From contig JAULSR010000009.1 of assembly GCA_030512295.1 (NCBI GenBank), forward strand, positions 930,001-994,000: DNA of 64,000 bases. Reading direction: 5' to 3'. Made by a program: the position numbers and the translations under genes. The notes beneath the pieces were generated by a model. That model was not told the origin of the DNA, did no database searches, and was given only the letters and a program-made list of their open reading frames with translations. Positions 21,150 through 33,114 of the stretch are shown piece by piece (position 1 is the stretch's first letter; each line of letters starts with the position of its first letter). This DNA is from Bombardia bombarda. Lineage: Eukaryota > Ascomycota > Sordariomycetes > Sordariales > Lasiosphaeriaceae.

Positions 21150-23022
21150 CTACAAGGTATACCGGAACGACGGATGGCGATGACCAAGGTCGTGCACATC
21201 CTCCGCCAGCAGTCTATCGTCTCGCTCGCCAGCGATTCGTTTCTTATTCTCCCAGTTGAGGTAAAAGATCTGCGCCAGGCAGAGGAACAAGGTGATGATG
21301 AGCGCGGCGAGGCTGGTGGAGTGGCCGAGGGTGTATTTCGGGCTGTAGCATTGTCAATAGGCGATTGTTAGCACACATATGCCGTGACAAAGGGGGCTCA
21401 AAAGGAGTTGGGCTTGGCTTACGCATCCTTGGCAAGATAAATAAATGTTCCGATAAATGCCGAGCAGTTGGCAATGGAGATGACCATGCCGACACCGACG
21501 GCGCGCACGTAGTGTGGCGAAAGGTTGTTTGCCGCCCAGCCCTGTGTCGTTGATATTAGCACTCTGCTCCGCTCAAATATCCATGCCTCAACCGATATAT
21601 CACAAAGGCCAGTGGGGGAAAAAAAAACATACCATCAGCATAGGCGAGGCCTGAAACACGCCAGCGGCGATCAGAAACGTGCCCGCATATTTGACCGAGT
21701 TGGCATTGGACACGAGCAGCATGACATATCCAGCAGCGGACACGATGGTTCCGGCAATGATGAAGATGCCACGGCTCTTGACCTTGTCGGAGAAGTGCGC
21801 CGAGGCGATGACGACCAGGAAGCCGAGCATATTAGGCGGCGCGGTGAGCAGTTGGGCAATGGTGGAGCGGTAGCCCATGCCGGAGATGATGGATGGGAGG
21901 AAGAGGGAGAAGCTCTGAGAAGTTGTCAGTGAGTGTGTCTTCTGAAGATGGAAAAAGGGGGGCGGGCATACGTAGAGTGGTATCAAAAGGAAAAACCAGA
22001 TAAAGGAGCAAAAATAAGTCTGCGGTGCAAGGAGTGCCATCTTGGCCCACTTCCAATGGTAATGTTGCTCGTCCACGTCGACGCCTGTCGAGTCACCCGC
22101 ATCCAGCCTCATGCGCCGGAGGGCCCATTCCTTCTCTTCGTCTGTGAGGAACTTGGCCATCGCGGGCGTATCGGGCATGAAGAAGAAGCAAATGATGCCG
22201 AAAATAACAGTGGCGATGCCCTCGACTGATACGCGGTCAGAATGCATCATTTTGCAGAACCGTATCTTTGGCTCTTGAGAGCAGTAGAGACATACTGAAA
22301 TAGATCCACGGCCAGTGGACATAGCCGCCGTAAGAAATCTGGCCAATGGCTGAGGCAAGAAGACCTCCAAAGGCACCAGAGAGAGGTGCGGCGCAGTAGA
22401 ATAGACCGCTGCGGTAGAGCAGCTGGTGCCGACGGTAGAACATGGAGAGGTACAGAATGACGCCGCCTAGGATACCACCTTCAAACAGGCCCAGTAGCAG
22501 ACGGCACACGATAAGCCCAGCAAAAGACTTTGTGAAGCCCGTAAAGGTGCATACGAGACCCCATCCTGTGATCAGCGTGGGGAGGTAGACGCCCGCTTTG
22601 AACTTCTTCAGAAGCAGATTGCTAGGAACGTCGACGAGGATGTAGGGGATATAGAAGACCAGGAGAGCAACGTTGAAGCCAGTGCCTGTGACGATATTCA
22701 GGTCCGTGGTCAGGCCAACGATGCGAGCGTTGCCGATATTGCTGCGGTCGATGAAGGAAAAGAGCCTTGTTTTTGTTAGTGTGTATTCAGGGGTCGAATG
22801 GACAGCAGGAGAGAGCCATGATGAGGTTTACCATATTCCAAAGAGCCAGGGCAGGATATGTCTGTCAAACTTGCGATTGAGATGCTTGTCGAGGGCAGAA
22901 TGCTCGTTCAACTCAGCAGCATTGATTGCTTGCAGGTCCTTCTTCTCGTCAAGATTGCTGAATGTTCGCGTGGCCTCGTCATGGCCGACGTCAACATCAC
23001 CCTTCTCGCTGGCAGTGGCCAT
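21150..23022 (-). CDS. MFS transporter, anion:cation symporter (Dal5-like) family
   Basis: Six exons: 23022-22832, 22765-22296, 22225-21972, 21914-21633, 21541-21423, 21342-21150, total 1509 nt, 502 residues, all phases consistent. A hydrophilic N-tail ends DRHILPWLFGIW, followed by SFIDRSNIGNARI, the signature of the ACS/allantoate permease group. About 12 membrane segments follow, with the loop motif after TM2-4 (FKAGVYLPTLI; GLFEGGILGGVILYLSMFYRR), and late blocks PMLMGWAANNLSPHYVRAVGVG and YTLGHSTSLAALIITLFLCLAQIFYLN. Family members carry allantoate, nicotinate, pantothenate or similar anions across the plasma membrane; the substrate cannot be read here. Intron 3 (57 nt) is a stop-free multiple of three, so its retention would add 19 residues. 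Confidence 0.9.
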
Positions 23023-26000
23023 TTTTGCTACTGTTCTCGCAGCTTGTCGCTGGTAGTGACTGGATACAGCTTACTGGATGGAGCCAGATGGAGGATCGTG
23101 AACAAAAGAGTTGGAGCTTATCATCAGGTCACGGAAGGGAGGATGACCTCGACCTTTCAATGAGTGACGAGCTCAAAGCTCCATCACAGCCAAGCGATTT
23201 CGGCCAGTCTCGACTAGGAAAAAGTCTCGGCATCCTGGAGTTGGTTTTCCCCGTAGCGCCGCCGTATTCTTTGTGGAGGAGCGAGATGCGGGGTATAGCA
23301 CACGGGACCCCAGCGACAAGGGCGGGTTTGAACGAATCGTGTTGGCCATGTTTGCTTTCGTTGTCATCCCTGCTAACCCATCTGCCCTAAGCTATCCCGT
23401 TGTTGGCCAAGTGCCAAGAAGGGCGCCGTTTCTTTTTGCTTTTCTATTGGCAAAGTATGTCAGCTCATGTGCTTGGATCGAGCTTTTGCTCCTTGTTTGG
23501 GTTCAAGAATGCTACCTCAGCCCCTCCAGGGACGGGAAGAGATCACGGCACGTGGGAACCAAACAAAGAGAAGGCTGACTAAGGGATGGAGATAAGAGCC
23601 ACAAGTTCCAGACCAGGTGCGGCCGCTGGCTTAGGGCTTTCCCCAGATGCCGAGGGGACTGCCTGGTTCCTTATTGTATTCCTACCTAGGAATTGGCTAT
23701 GGAGAACTGTAGACAACTGAGTCAATGATTTTGATATCTCAGGATGAATGACATAGCTGTATTGTTCGACCGCTTGCTGAGGGGACAAGTAGGAACCATC
23801 ATCAATAGCAGTAAGTTTCTGTCCTGCTTGTTAACCGCCACCCATTGAAGGTAGACATAGCATGCCCAGCACAGCATCCGCTCGACTGGCCAGATATCAA
23901 ATTCCAAGCTGGAATTAAACTTACCAAACCTGAATTGTGCTAGGCAAAATTTTATGTAATTTTGAGGCCATTTTCCTTTGTGGCTGCTCACTTGATCGTC
24001 CATGAGCCCAGCTACACAAGCTGGTATGTCTTTGTTATCAAACTCCGGAGTAGATGTCAACGAAAAGGAGTGTGCGCCACAGATTCTTGGCCCAGTATCA
24101 TGGTGTGACATCATTGTTGAACATCGCTTGGTAGACACGCTGAGACACGTAATGGTGCTAAGAACAGGACGGTAAGGTAAGGTAAGGTAGGTAGCATAAA
24201 GGCAGTTGGTCCAATTTTCGGCAAACATCGGACAGGAAAACAAAAGAAGAAAAAGAGATGTGAGCAGAAACTAAGAAAACCATTTTATGGTTATCGTCAA
24301 GTACCATGGTGTTTTGTGCGGATCGTTGCAAAAAAGAAAAACTAGAGAAGGAGAGATGAAAGTGGTGAGGTCGCAATACGAGTACCCAAGATCATGTGGT
24401 GAGTCTGCCATGTGCTTCATAGACAATCGTACAGCCTAGATCTCGAGTGTCGTCTCTTGTGCATGTTTCTTTTTCTGTCGTTCGGGACGTGCAGGTAATA
24501 CAGACTACCAATCACCTCGGAGTTGGTAGACCATGTTACACGGGGTTTGATTGATGTTTCCACCTGTCTGGGTCTTGTATAGCAAAACGGAACGGACGGA
24601 TCTTGGTTTTCTGCCGCACGTGGCGTTAGGATGCCAGGGGCAGTCGAAGGGGCAGTCGAAGGGGCAGTCGAAGGGAGGGAGGAGTAGAATAGGGCTGTCG
24701 CGAAAGATTTTCTAGTGCATGGTCAATGAAAAAGGCTGGTGTCAAAAACCATGGTGGTGTGAGGGTTTCTATTAAGTGGAAGAGGCAGGAGCAAGCAATC
24801 GCTCAAGAAGCGGTCGAGTGGTGCACAAAGGGGTCTGAGGTACCGACGGATTCACTGTGTTAAGAGGTGTAGTAGAGAGCCCAGCTCAGCTCCAGTGTGC
24901 TCCTTCCCTCCACAATCTTTCCAGGACTGATTCGTCACGAAATCCATTTCAAATTTGGTCTTGCCAAGCGAGCGGAACGACTTCAACTTATTATCGATAC
25001 GTCCCGTTAGTGCTTCGTAGCCAGCTCGGAAGCGCTGCCACCGTAGATTTCAAGCCAAATATTTTAAAGGGGAGGAATAAGGAGATACTCAAATACCACG
25101 TTGATCGGGCCTTGGCTTCTTGCCTCCAGAGGGCTCCAGGCTCCAGGCCCTCTCAGTACCCACTATGCCCCATAAAATCGTTCAGTCGACATTCTAGCAT
25201 CTTCAGAATCCGGGGAAGACTGGGGTTCCCCAGATTTCAGCAATGCATAAGAACAAACAGATGTCTGAGCAGCGAGCTAGTGTGCGCCAAACAAAGGAAT
25301 CACACTTCAGTTAGCAGCCAACAGCAGGTTCGTACCCGGCCACCTAACTGCTCGCCGACCCAAGACAGGCATCTCATCGATTCCCCATCAGACCGGGTAG
25401 CAGCCATCCGCATCAAGCTCCCAGTTAGCTCTGCTTGGCGTCTGGGGAAAGGCGGAGTCACGGTGTTTTTCGGCCCAAGTTCGGGAATCCTCCCTGAGAA
25501 TAAGTGTTTTGAGGAAAAGGGAGGAACATTCCAAGATAAATGCTAGTTCCATGACTGCCGCTGAACATCGTCGGGGGCCGAATTGGCTGCAATGATTGGA
25601 TTGATTGGGGGGGGGGGGGCAATCACTGAGCTGGGGCGGGACATGTGTCGTTGCTACCGCGCAAGTGCCAAGGCCTCAGAGGAGAATGAATTGAGGTCAT
25701 GGGGGGTAGGTAGCAGTGCAGCACAGTGCCATGCAAGACGGTTTGGAGCTAGGCACTACATACTTCCCAGCACCTGCATGGACAACCATGAATGAGTGAT
25801 TGTTGGATATCCCATTCTCAGGTTTGATCAAGTGATTGATTTGCGAGACTCGAACCCGATCTGGATGCGTCGTATTATTGTTTCCAGTTTCCAAGAAGTG
25901 GCCAGGTCGAGCAGCCAAAATTGGGGAAGGCACAGCATGGAGCAAACAAATCTGGCAACAACCGCTAGACTTGTTATTAGACGAGTCCCCCCAGAAATTG

Positions 26001-28022
26001 TACTGTGTAAGGTGAGGAAAATACGCTCCAGTAACAGCGGGACCATTGATGGTACTTGATGCACGAGGTAGCAGATGGCGGAAGGTGCGAGCCATGCGAG
26101 GACGCTTGGTAATTCTGCCATCAAACCCTTGGTGGAACAGCCCCGCTTCTGGCAGGGCAGGGCAACGGAAGGATGGACCAGGACTCGGGGTTTATTGCCT
26201 TTGACGACCGACTCAGCTGTGGGGTTTCCATCTCAACAATGTGATTGATGGATCACTGATGGTTCATCCTTAGGCGATGACAGCTTAACATCAACTACCT
26301 TGGGTACCCAGTCAGATTCTGATCTTCCCCGTGTATTAAGGGAGGCTGTGCTGGATAACTCTCGCCCAGAGCTCTCTCCGCACCTTGGCTTTGTGGGTTC
26401 GTATTTTGGAATCATAGGTTCTCGTCATTCATGGTCTTGAAGGAAGGCGCGTCCCTGCTCCTGGCACCACCTAGACAGCCAGGGTACCCGCACCAGGACA
26501 GGAAGGCACGCAGGTTGCAATGTAGTAGCTCCATCCGTCTTCCCCAACCCAACTTTCCCTTTCTCTCCCGTCCTCTCCAAACTCTCCTCTCATGGGGTCT
26601 CCTCTGCTCCCTCCGCCAATCCCCGCCTCGGACTTAATTGCTCTTTCATCAACATCCAATCGCGTGCATCGCCCTGCTGTGGCAACCCCGGGGACCGTTG
26701 TGTATGCAACATCTAATTAAAGTGTCAATTGGCCAGAGCTTCCTTCCCTCTTCTGCCTTGACTCTTCTGCCTTGACTCTTCTGCCTTGACGGCTCAAGGA
26801 CCCTTACCGACTGCAGGCCACGAAAGCCACATCCGCTCCCTCCCTCTCCTTCATCTCCCCCCTCTGAGCCATTCATGCACTGTCCGGCGATTAACCAGTT
26901 GGCTAGTCGTGCTTGGCCCTGCATCGACTCGACTCCTCTTGCGCGAGACCCATCGTTCTGCCTTAGCTTTTCCTGGGGAAATGGCACTAATGCCTTCCTG
27001 CGGCTCTACGTATAGAAAAAAATGGTATACATGACGTCTGGGTCCCTGGGATATAACGGGAATACGCAACTTCACATCTCAGATGTCACGAGGAGGGGGA
27101 GCTTGTCACAACGGGATAGCTTCCCCTCTCTCCACTCTCATCATCCCAAGTGGTGGTCTCGGGTAAAGATGGCCGGTGACAGTGCACTGCATTCGGTGAG
27201 GAAGCGTGTTATGCAAGCTTTCTTCTTTCCAGCTCGCCTGCCTGCAGAGTCTAGAGTGCCAGGTATAGTACCTGTTCGTGGGCATCGACAGCAAGTATCG
27301 ACGAGGTAGCTGATTTTCCTTGGCGGTGGCTATTTGTAAGTGCCGATTGTCTTTCTTTCAGAAGGTAGCCAATCCGATGCCTCGTTTCCGCATGTGTCCG
27401 AGGGCATGTTGACTTGACAAGCATATGTCGATGAACTGTGCCATATTGACCTACATGTAGTTACCCCGCCGAGATCTGCGAGATACGATGGAGTGGTACA
27501 GGCCACTGGAGTCTATTGTTTGGATCGGACAGAGAGAAGAGCGAGCTGCCCATTAGAGATCCAGCATCCATGTTGTCCTTGCTTGGAAGAGAGGAGAGAA
27601 GGGTGCTTTACAGCAAGGCGGGCTCCAATCACAGCTCTCAGCTTAATATCTTGGTTCCGTATTGCCGTCAAGCTTGACAAAGGTCCCATCCCTCATCCAG
27701 ACTGAACCGTCGTAGCATAGCGCAGCATCGAAGCAGACCCTAACAACACGGCGCAGCATATCACATCAAGATGAGGGGTTCCCAAACATGCATTGCAGGA
27801 CAAAGCTGCTTAGGGCGTCGATAGGATCTGTCGGGACTCTTGGAAAAAGAGCCTGCATCAACATATGCTCAACCCGGCGGCTGATCAACCTGAAGGATTG
27901 GCCGACAAGGACACACACAGACGTGGGATATCAATCACGGGACCGAGATGGAGGAGACATCAAGAGGGGTCACCAACAGCGGAGATCCCTCGGCAAATGA
28001 CACCCAGTTTGGCTTGTCAACA
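23023..28022. other. 5-kb gene-poor region
   Basis: The longest plus-strand frame (24857-25546) and minus-strand frames around 23579-24376 have no recognisable family, no clear splice structure and poor amino acid composition, so I do not call them. The region contains a GGTAAGGTAAGG run near 24172, a 15-bp triplet repeat near 24639, and a G12-13 tract near 25605. It can hold the long upstream region of the alcohol oxidase gene. Confidence 0.4.
24639..24680. repeat. 15-bp tandem repeat (GGGGCAGTCGAAGG)
   Basis: Three consecutive copies of a 14-15 bp unit GGGGCAGTCGAAG(G) in intergenic DNA. Confidence 0.7.
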
Positions 28023-28030
28023 TATAAGGG
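28023..28030 (+). promoter_or_regulatory. Probable TATA box of alcohol oxidase gene
   Basis: TATAAGGGG starts about 130 bp before the start codon at 28156. The overlapping AGGGG also matches the stress response element core. Position is reasonable for a TATA box; no experimental support. Confidence 0.45.
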
Positions 28031-28155
28031 GTCGGGGTCTCTCTGGGAGATGTATCCTGCTCAACCCTTGGCCCTCTATCTGTCTTGGATACCTACCCTG
28101 GGTAACCTGACTGAAGCAATACCAACAAGAAGCTTGACATAATCCGATATCCAAC

Positions 28156-30833
28156 ATGTCTCCTCTACCGGAAGAGTTTGACATCATCGTGTGCGGTGGA
28201 GGGAGCTGCGGTTGTGTGGTTGCCGGAAGGTGAGGATGATCTGCCCTTGGTCGCTGCAACTGCCTTTAGCTCTTCCATTGGAGCTGACATGATATTTCTT
28301 GGTAGATTGGCCAACCTCGACCATAACCTCAAGGTACTGCTTATCGAGGCCGGAGAGAGTAACCTCAACAACCCATGGGTGTTCCGTCCGGGTATCTTCC
28401 CCCGCAACATGAAGCTGGACTCCAAGACGGCATCCTTCTATTCGTCCAAGCCATCTGCAGCACTCAATGGAAGAGGTGCCATTGTGCCTGCAGCTCACAT
28501 CCTCGGTGGAGGATCTTCCATCAATTTCATGGTATGAACGATTGATCTACGCTGCCTCAGTTTGCCTATCTGACAGTAACAGATGTACACCCGAGCATCG
28601 GCCTCCGATTACGATGACTTCCAGGCCAAGGGTTGGACAACTGAGGAGCTTCTTCCACTCATGAAGAAGCACGAAACATATCAGCGCAGTTCCCTGAATA
28701 GGGACACCCACGGGTTTGAGGGTCCAATCAAGGTCTCCTTTGGCAATTAGTAGGTCTCAAGCTGGTAGCCACTATGGATGACGGTCGCCACGATATTAAT
28801 CTCCTTATAGCACGTATCCCATCAAGGATGACTTCCTCCGCGCAGCTGAGTCTCAAGGCATTCCAATCTGTGACGATCTCCAGGATCTCAAGACCGGTCA
28901 CGGTGCTGAGCAATGGCTCAAGTGGATCAACCGCGATGTCAGTCACCCTTCTGTCAGAGAAGGAACGATTTCGGGCTCATACGCTAACACGCTTCTTTTC
29001 AGACCGGTCGTCGTTCTGACAGCGCTCATGCCTATATCCACTCTACCCGCGCTGTTCACTCAAACCTGTATCTCGCAACCAACACCAAGGTCGAGAAAGT
29101 CATTATCGAGAACGGCAGAGCCGTTGCTGTTCAGACAGTGTATGTTTCTCCTTTTGATATTTCATCCTCATAACGAAGACTTACAATGATAACAGGCCCA
29201 CCAAGCCCATTGGCGATGTAAGTATACCATACGAAACGCAATTGTTTGTCATTCCTATACTGACTTCATACAGGACCCGGGAAGGCGAGTCTTCCGTGCA
29301 CGCAAGCAGATTGTCGTATCTGGCGGTACCATGTCCTCGCCTCAAATTCTCCAGCGATCCGGAGTTGGTAAGTCGCACGCTCGACGCTGTCAGGCCAACT
29401 GCATCACATAAGTCTAATACTCTTGGATAGGTGACGCCAAAAAGCTCCGTGCTCTCGGTATCAAGCCCATCGTCGACCTTCCCGGCGTCGGCCTCAACTT
29501 CCAGGACCACTACCTGACCTTTTCCGTCTACCGCGCCAAGCCCGGGACTGAATCTTTTGACGATTTCGCCCGAGGTGACCCAGAGGTCCAGAAGCGTATG
29601 GAAACCCCTATTGCTTAGGTGAAAGATGATATACTGACAACTTGTCTGGTTTCAGGCGTTTTTGACGAGTGGAACATCAAGGGCACCGGCCCCCTAGCCA
29701 CCAACGGTATCGAGGCCGGCGTCAAGATCCGCCCAACGCCCAAGGAGCTGCGAGAGTTTGAGTCATGGCCCACACCGCACTTCAAGTCAGGCTGGGACTC
29801 GTACTTCAAGAACAAGCCCGACAAGCCTGTCATGCACTACTCGGTCATCTCTGGGTGGTTTGGTGACCATATGCTGATGTGCGTCGACGGATTTCTTTCA
29901 CCCTCTTTGGCCCAATCGCTAACTATCGCCCCAGGCCCCCGGAAACTTCTTCACCATGTTCCATTTCCTCGAGTACCCATTCTCGCGCGGCTCGGTGCAC
30001 ATCAAGTCAGCAGACCCGTACGAGGTTCCCGACTTTGATGCCGGGTTCATGAACGACGAGCGCGACATGGTGCCCATGGTGTGGGGCTATATCAAGTCGC
30101 GCGAGACGGCGCGGCGCATGGATGCCTACGCCGGCGAGGTGCAGAACATGCACCCCGTTTACGACTTCGACTCCAAGGCGCGCGCCTACGACCTTGACCT
30201 GGCCGACACCAACAAGTACGCGCTTCCCGGCAACATCACGGCGGGCATCCAGCACGGCAGCTGGACCGTGCCCGTCCCGACGCATGATGAGCCCGGTAAC
30301 CCGGCATATGTGACCAGCAACCAGAAGGCAAAGCGCAAGGAGCTACAGTACAGCAAGAAGGATATTCAGGCGGTCGAGGAGTGGGTTAAGAGACACGTTG
30401 AGACGACGTGGCACTGTCTGGGGGTGAGTGCTTACTTTCTCTGGCCGGTCGCTTGAGTGTGAGAAGGTTGAATGAAGCTGATCGATGTGATGCGATAGAC
30501 TTGCTCCATGGCTCCCCGGGAGGGCAACAGCATCGTCAAGCACGGCGTGCTCGATGAGAGACTCAATGTCCATGGCGTCAAGGGCCTCAAGGTTGCTGAT
30601 CTCAGCATCTGCCCCGACAATGTCGGCTGCAACACGTAAGGTTTTTTTTGGATCACAAAACACAAGGATTTGACTACTGATACGATGATAACAGATACTC
30701 GACTGCCCTCCTCATCGGCGAGAAGGCAGCCATGCTCGTTGCCGAGGACCTCGGCTACTCTGGCTCGGATCTCGACATGAAGGTTCCCGACTACCATGCT
30801 CCGGGCGAGGTCAGACACAACTCCCGACTTTAA
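28156..30833 (+). CDS. Alcohol (methanol) oxidase, GMC flavoprotein, peroxisomal
   Basis: Twelve exons: 28156-28229, 28306-28531, 28583-28749, 28811-28937, 29003-29139, 29196-29217, 29274-29367, 29431-29595, 29656-29882, 29935-30423, 30499-30635, 30695-30833; 667 residues. The N-terminus has the FAD motif VCGGGSCGCVVAGRL, then ILGGGSSINFMMYTRASASDYDDF. The C-terminus has the active-site TTWHCLGTCSM and NVGCNTYSTAL and ends SRL, a PTS1 variant. It oxidises short primary alcohols to aldehydes with release of hydrogen peroxide. The exon 9 end is uncertain: the strong donor at 29879 (GTGCGT) leaves the frame shifted unless one C is added to the run of five at 29936-29940, which would give MLMPPGNFF as in the family. 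The weaker donor GTCGAC at 29883 keeps the frame and is used here. Exon 6 is a 22-nt microexon. Confidence 0.88.
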
Positions 30834-31287
30834 GAGGCCGAGCTTGCAAGAGATGTGATGGGGACTGTATTGACTTGGATGAGTCGAGGTCCAAGCCAAA
30901 TGATGCTATGAAAAGTTCAACCACCATGTTTCAAATTAGATTTATGATATGGTGGGGATTGTTGGACCTACTTTTAGGTGGCAGATGTAGCTTAGGATAT
31001 TCGATTGTTTTGACTTTCTCAGACTCCAGTGGTGTTTTTGCGTCGTCTGAACAAGTAATGTGACAGGAACAGTGTTGGCAGGCTTTAATGACGCAGGTTA
31101 CAAGCAATCTGAGTTCATGTATATGAATAAGTGGTGAGCAAGTCAAAAGAGCCAATATGTGATCATTATCAGAGAACACAAATCAATGCGAAACCATCAC
31201 GCTCAGCCATTCTTCATGTCCTCCCCGAAAAAGAGAAACTCCAACCTTATCCTCACCACCCCCCTTTCCCAACCAACCCTTCCCCCC
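30834..31287. other. Convergent 3' flanks
   Basis: 3' flanks of the convergent alcohol oxidase and MAPEG genes; no gene seen. The Pro-rich frames near 31160-31570 are the opposite strand of the MAPEG gene and its flank. Confidence 0.5.
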
Positions 31288-31821
31288 TCACACCCGCCCC
31301 CCCAGAGCCAACACCCCCCAAGCCCTCCACAACAACCAAAAACAACTCCCATTCCCCACCCACCAACAACACCCCCTCGCCTGACTCCACCTATCATCCG
31401 CCACAGTCACATAAACCACGGCGTACGCCGCCCTCGCAAGCGTATACACCACGCCCGCCCTGTTCACCACCTCCCCCTTTACCCCAACAGCCGTGGCCAG
31501 CCCCAGCGCGGCGACCAGCAGTGCGTAGTTCTCCACCGCATTCGCGTGCGCCGCCTCGTTGCGCTTGAGCGTGTCGAGCTGCTTCTGGGTGATCTTGCCG
31601 GCGCGGACGGCGGCCGGGCCATACTTGGTAAGGTCCTCGCGCGGGGAGGCGTTGTGGTCGATGCCGTAGTATTGCTTGAGGGTGCGGGAGGAGAGCAGGC
31701 CGTAGGCGAAGATGAAGTTGAAGATTAGGAGGGCGGGCGCGTGGTTTGTGATGGGGAGGGGGACGGGGGAGGAGGAGGAGGAGGAGGCGCGGAGGCCGAG
31801 GGTAGTTAGGAGGGAGGACAT
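31288..31821 (-). CDS. MAPEG-family membrane protein
   Basis: Intronless, 177 residues from ATG 31821. In-frame codons upstream to 31980 are unlikely to be coding because a 12-base T run sits right before this ATG. The pattern is MAPEG: an N-terminal hydrophobic segment (HAPALLIFNFIFAYGLLS), then HNASPREDLTKYGPAAVRAGKITQKQLDTLKRNEAAHANAVENYALLVAALGLA, which contains the RNEAAHANAVE signature, and two further hydrophobic segments. MAPEG proteins are membrane enzymes of glutathione and eicosanoid-type chemistry; in fungi their substrates are mostly unknown. The C-terminus is rich in Trp and Gly. Confidence 0.82.
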   Translation of the reverse strand: MSSLLTTLGLRASSSSSSPVPLPITNHAPALLIFNFIFAYGLLSSRTLKQYYGIDHNASPREDLTKYGPAAVRAGKITQKQLDTLKRNEAAHANAVENYALLVAALGLATAVGVKGEVVNRAGVVYTLARAAYAVVYVTVADDRWSQARGCCWWVGNGSCFWLLWRAWGVLALGGRV

Positions 31822-32370
31822 TTTTTTTTTTTTGGTGATGATGAGGAGAGGAGGGTTGAGGTTGGGGATGGGTGAGTAAGTTATGTTGTTGCTGGGTTTG
31901 AAAACGATAAAGCTTTTTATGTTATCGATATCGATATTTTCATCAATTAATATATCCCCTGCAGAAAAGAAAAAAAGCACCTGTCTTATCCGAGTATTTG
32001 CTGATATTCAACTGCAGCCGAATGGTCTGTATAGGATTGAAGGATAGCTGAAGAGGGCCAGAATGCGGCTTCCCTTGATGTCGAGCAATTCGGTTGTGAT
32101 GGCCGGATTGAGGAGAGGAAGAAGGCATGCGGGCAAGAAGTTTCTTGGTCAGGATCAATAAGCAGTTCCAATGCAGTATGACATAAACATAAAACCCTTC
32201 CCGTGACCAGCTGCCCCCACATTTTGCCCCCCCCTCGTTCCTCACGTTCATCTTTCGTTCTTCACACCTTTTCTTCAATTGCCGTCACCAAGGCATTCTA
32301 CAGCCGGCCATTTCAGGTCTCAACTCGTTTTGTCTTGTACAAATGTCGTGACTCTTCTACAGCTTCGAGA
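31822..32370. other. Intergenic, promoter of MAPEG gene
   Basis: Divergent upstream region with several ATCGATATCGAT-like words near 31925. No gene seen. Confidence 0.4.
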
Positions 32371-32862
32371 ATGTGGTGGTCTATCATAGGAATGGGCGGA
32401 TTCGCATTTGTGAGCTGCACTGACGAGAAGACGGTCCTCAAGGGACACCAAGTATGGGAGGACGGGAAGATACGGGCAAGCTTTGAAGAATCTTGTGAGG
32501 AAGAGCTATCGAAAGAGGCACACATCTACAAGTTACTCGGAGAACATCCCCAGATTCTGAAATTTTTCCGTCTCGAGGAAGTCCATACAGGAAGAAGTTT
32601 CGAGGCCAGGCCCAGGATCAAAAGGGAGCTTTTTGCTTTGGGCAGTGGTTTGTACGAGATTGTCGCATGGGCCCGCCTTTTCCCTGGATCGAATGAAGAT
32701 GATATCCAAGAACGACTCTCAGACGAGGTCTTTCCGTCTCTCGAAGACCTCCCGATCAGAAATGTCATTCATGGATGCTGGAATGAACTTTACGATAACG
32801 CTGTTTGTTCTGGAACTGTTGTGATCATCGGCCTGTCGACTTCACGGGGATGTTTGGGCTGA
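32371..32862 (+). pseudogene. Protein kinase relic lacking catalytic core
   Basis: One open frame starts with a Gly-rich loop and VLK lysine (GMGGFAFVSCTDEKTVLKG), a Glu-rich alpha-C region (ELSKEAHIYKLLGEHPQILKF), and then jumps to the C-lobe (ELFALGSGLYEIVAWARLFPG; VFPSLEDLPIRNVIHGCW). The middle, with HRD, catalytic Asp and DFG, is absent, although the frame is open throughout, so there was an in-frame loss of about 100 residues. I recognise both flanks from small single-domain fungal kinases of unknown substrate. As it stands it cannot be an active kinase; expression as a pseudokinase fragment cannot be excluded. An in-frame ATG at 32203 exists but family similarity starts at 32371 or a few codons later. 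Confidence 0.65.
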
Positions 32863-33114
32863 CCATATATCAAGCTATCCTCTCTGGAATACGTATTCTT
32901 GCGGCGTGCAGAATGAAACATGGCACACGCAGGAAAGTCATCGAGGGAAGGAATGGGCCTTACAACTTCGTGTCTTTCGGTATGGTGATCGTGAGCTTGT
33001 CGCTGCACTCTACAATGCGCTAGACTTGTCAATGTATGTGAGATCAACACAAGAAAGCTCCACAATATATGTCCTGCAACCAAGAAAGCTTGATTATCGC
33101 AACAGCACCAGTGC
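32863..33114. other. Short spacer
   Basis: Spacer between two degraded genes; nothing recognised. Confidence 0.4.

Noticed and set aside
23579..24376. Minus-strand ORFs upstream of the MFS transporter
   Set aside because: No recognisable motif and no consistent exon structure.
24857..25546. 229-residue ORF
   Set aside because: No family, poor composition, no splice or start context; probable chance frame.
25838..25925. Possible tRNA (GGTTCGAGTC box B on the minus strand)
   Set aside because: The T stem and acceptor stem do not pair; no box A in place.
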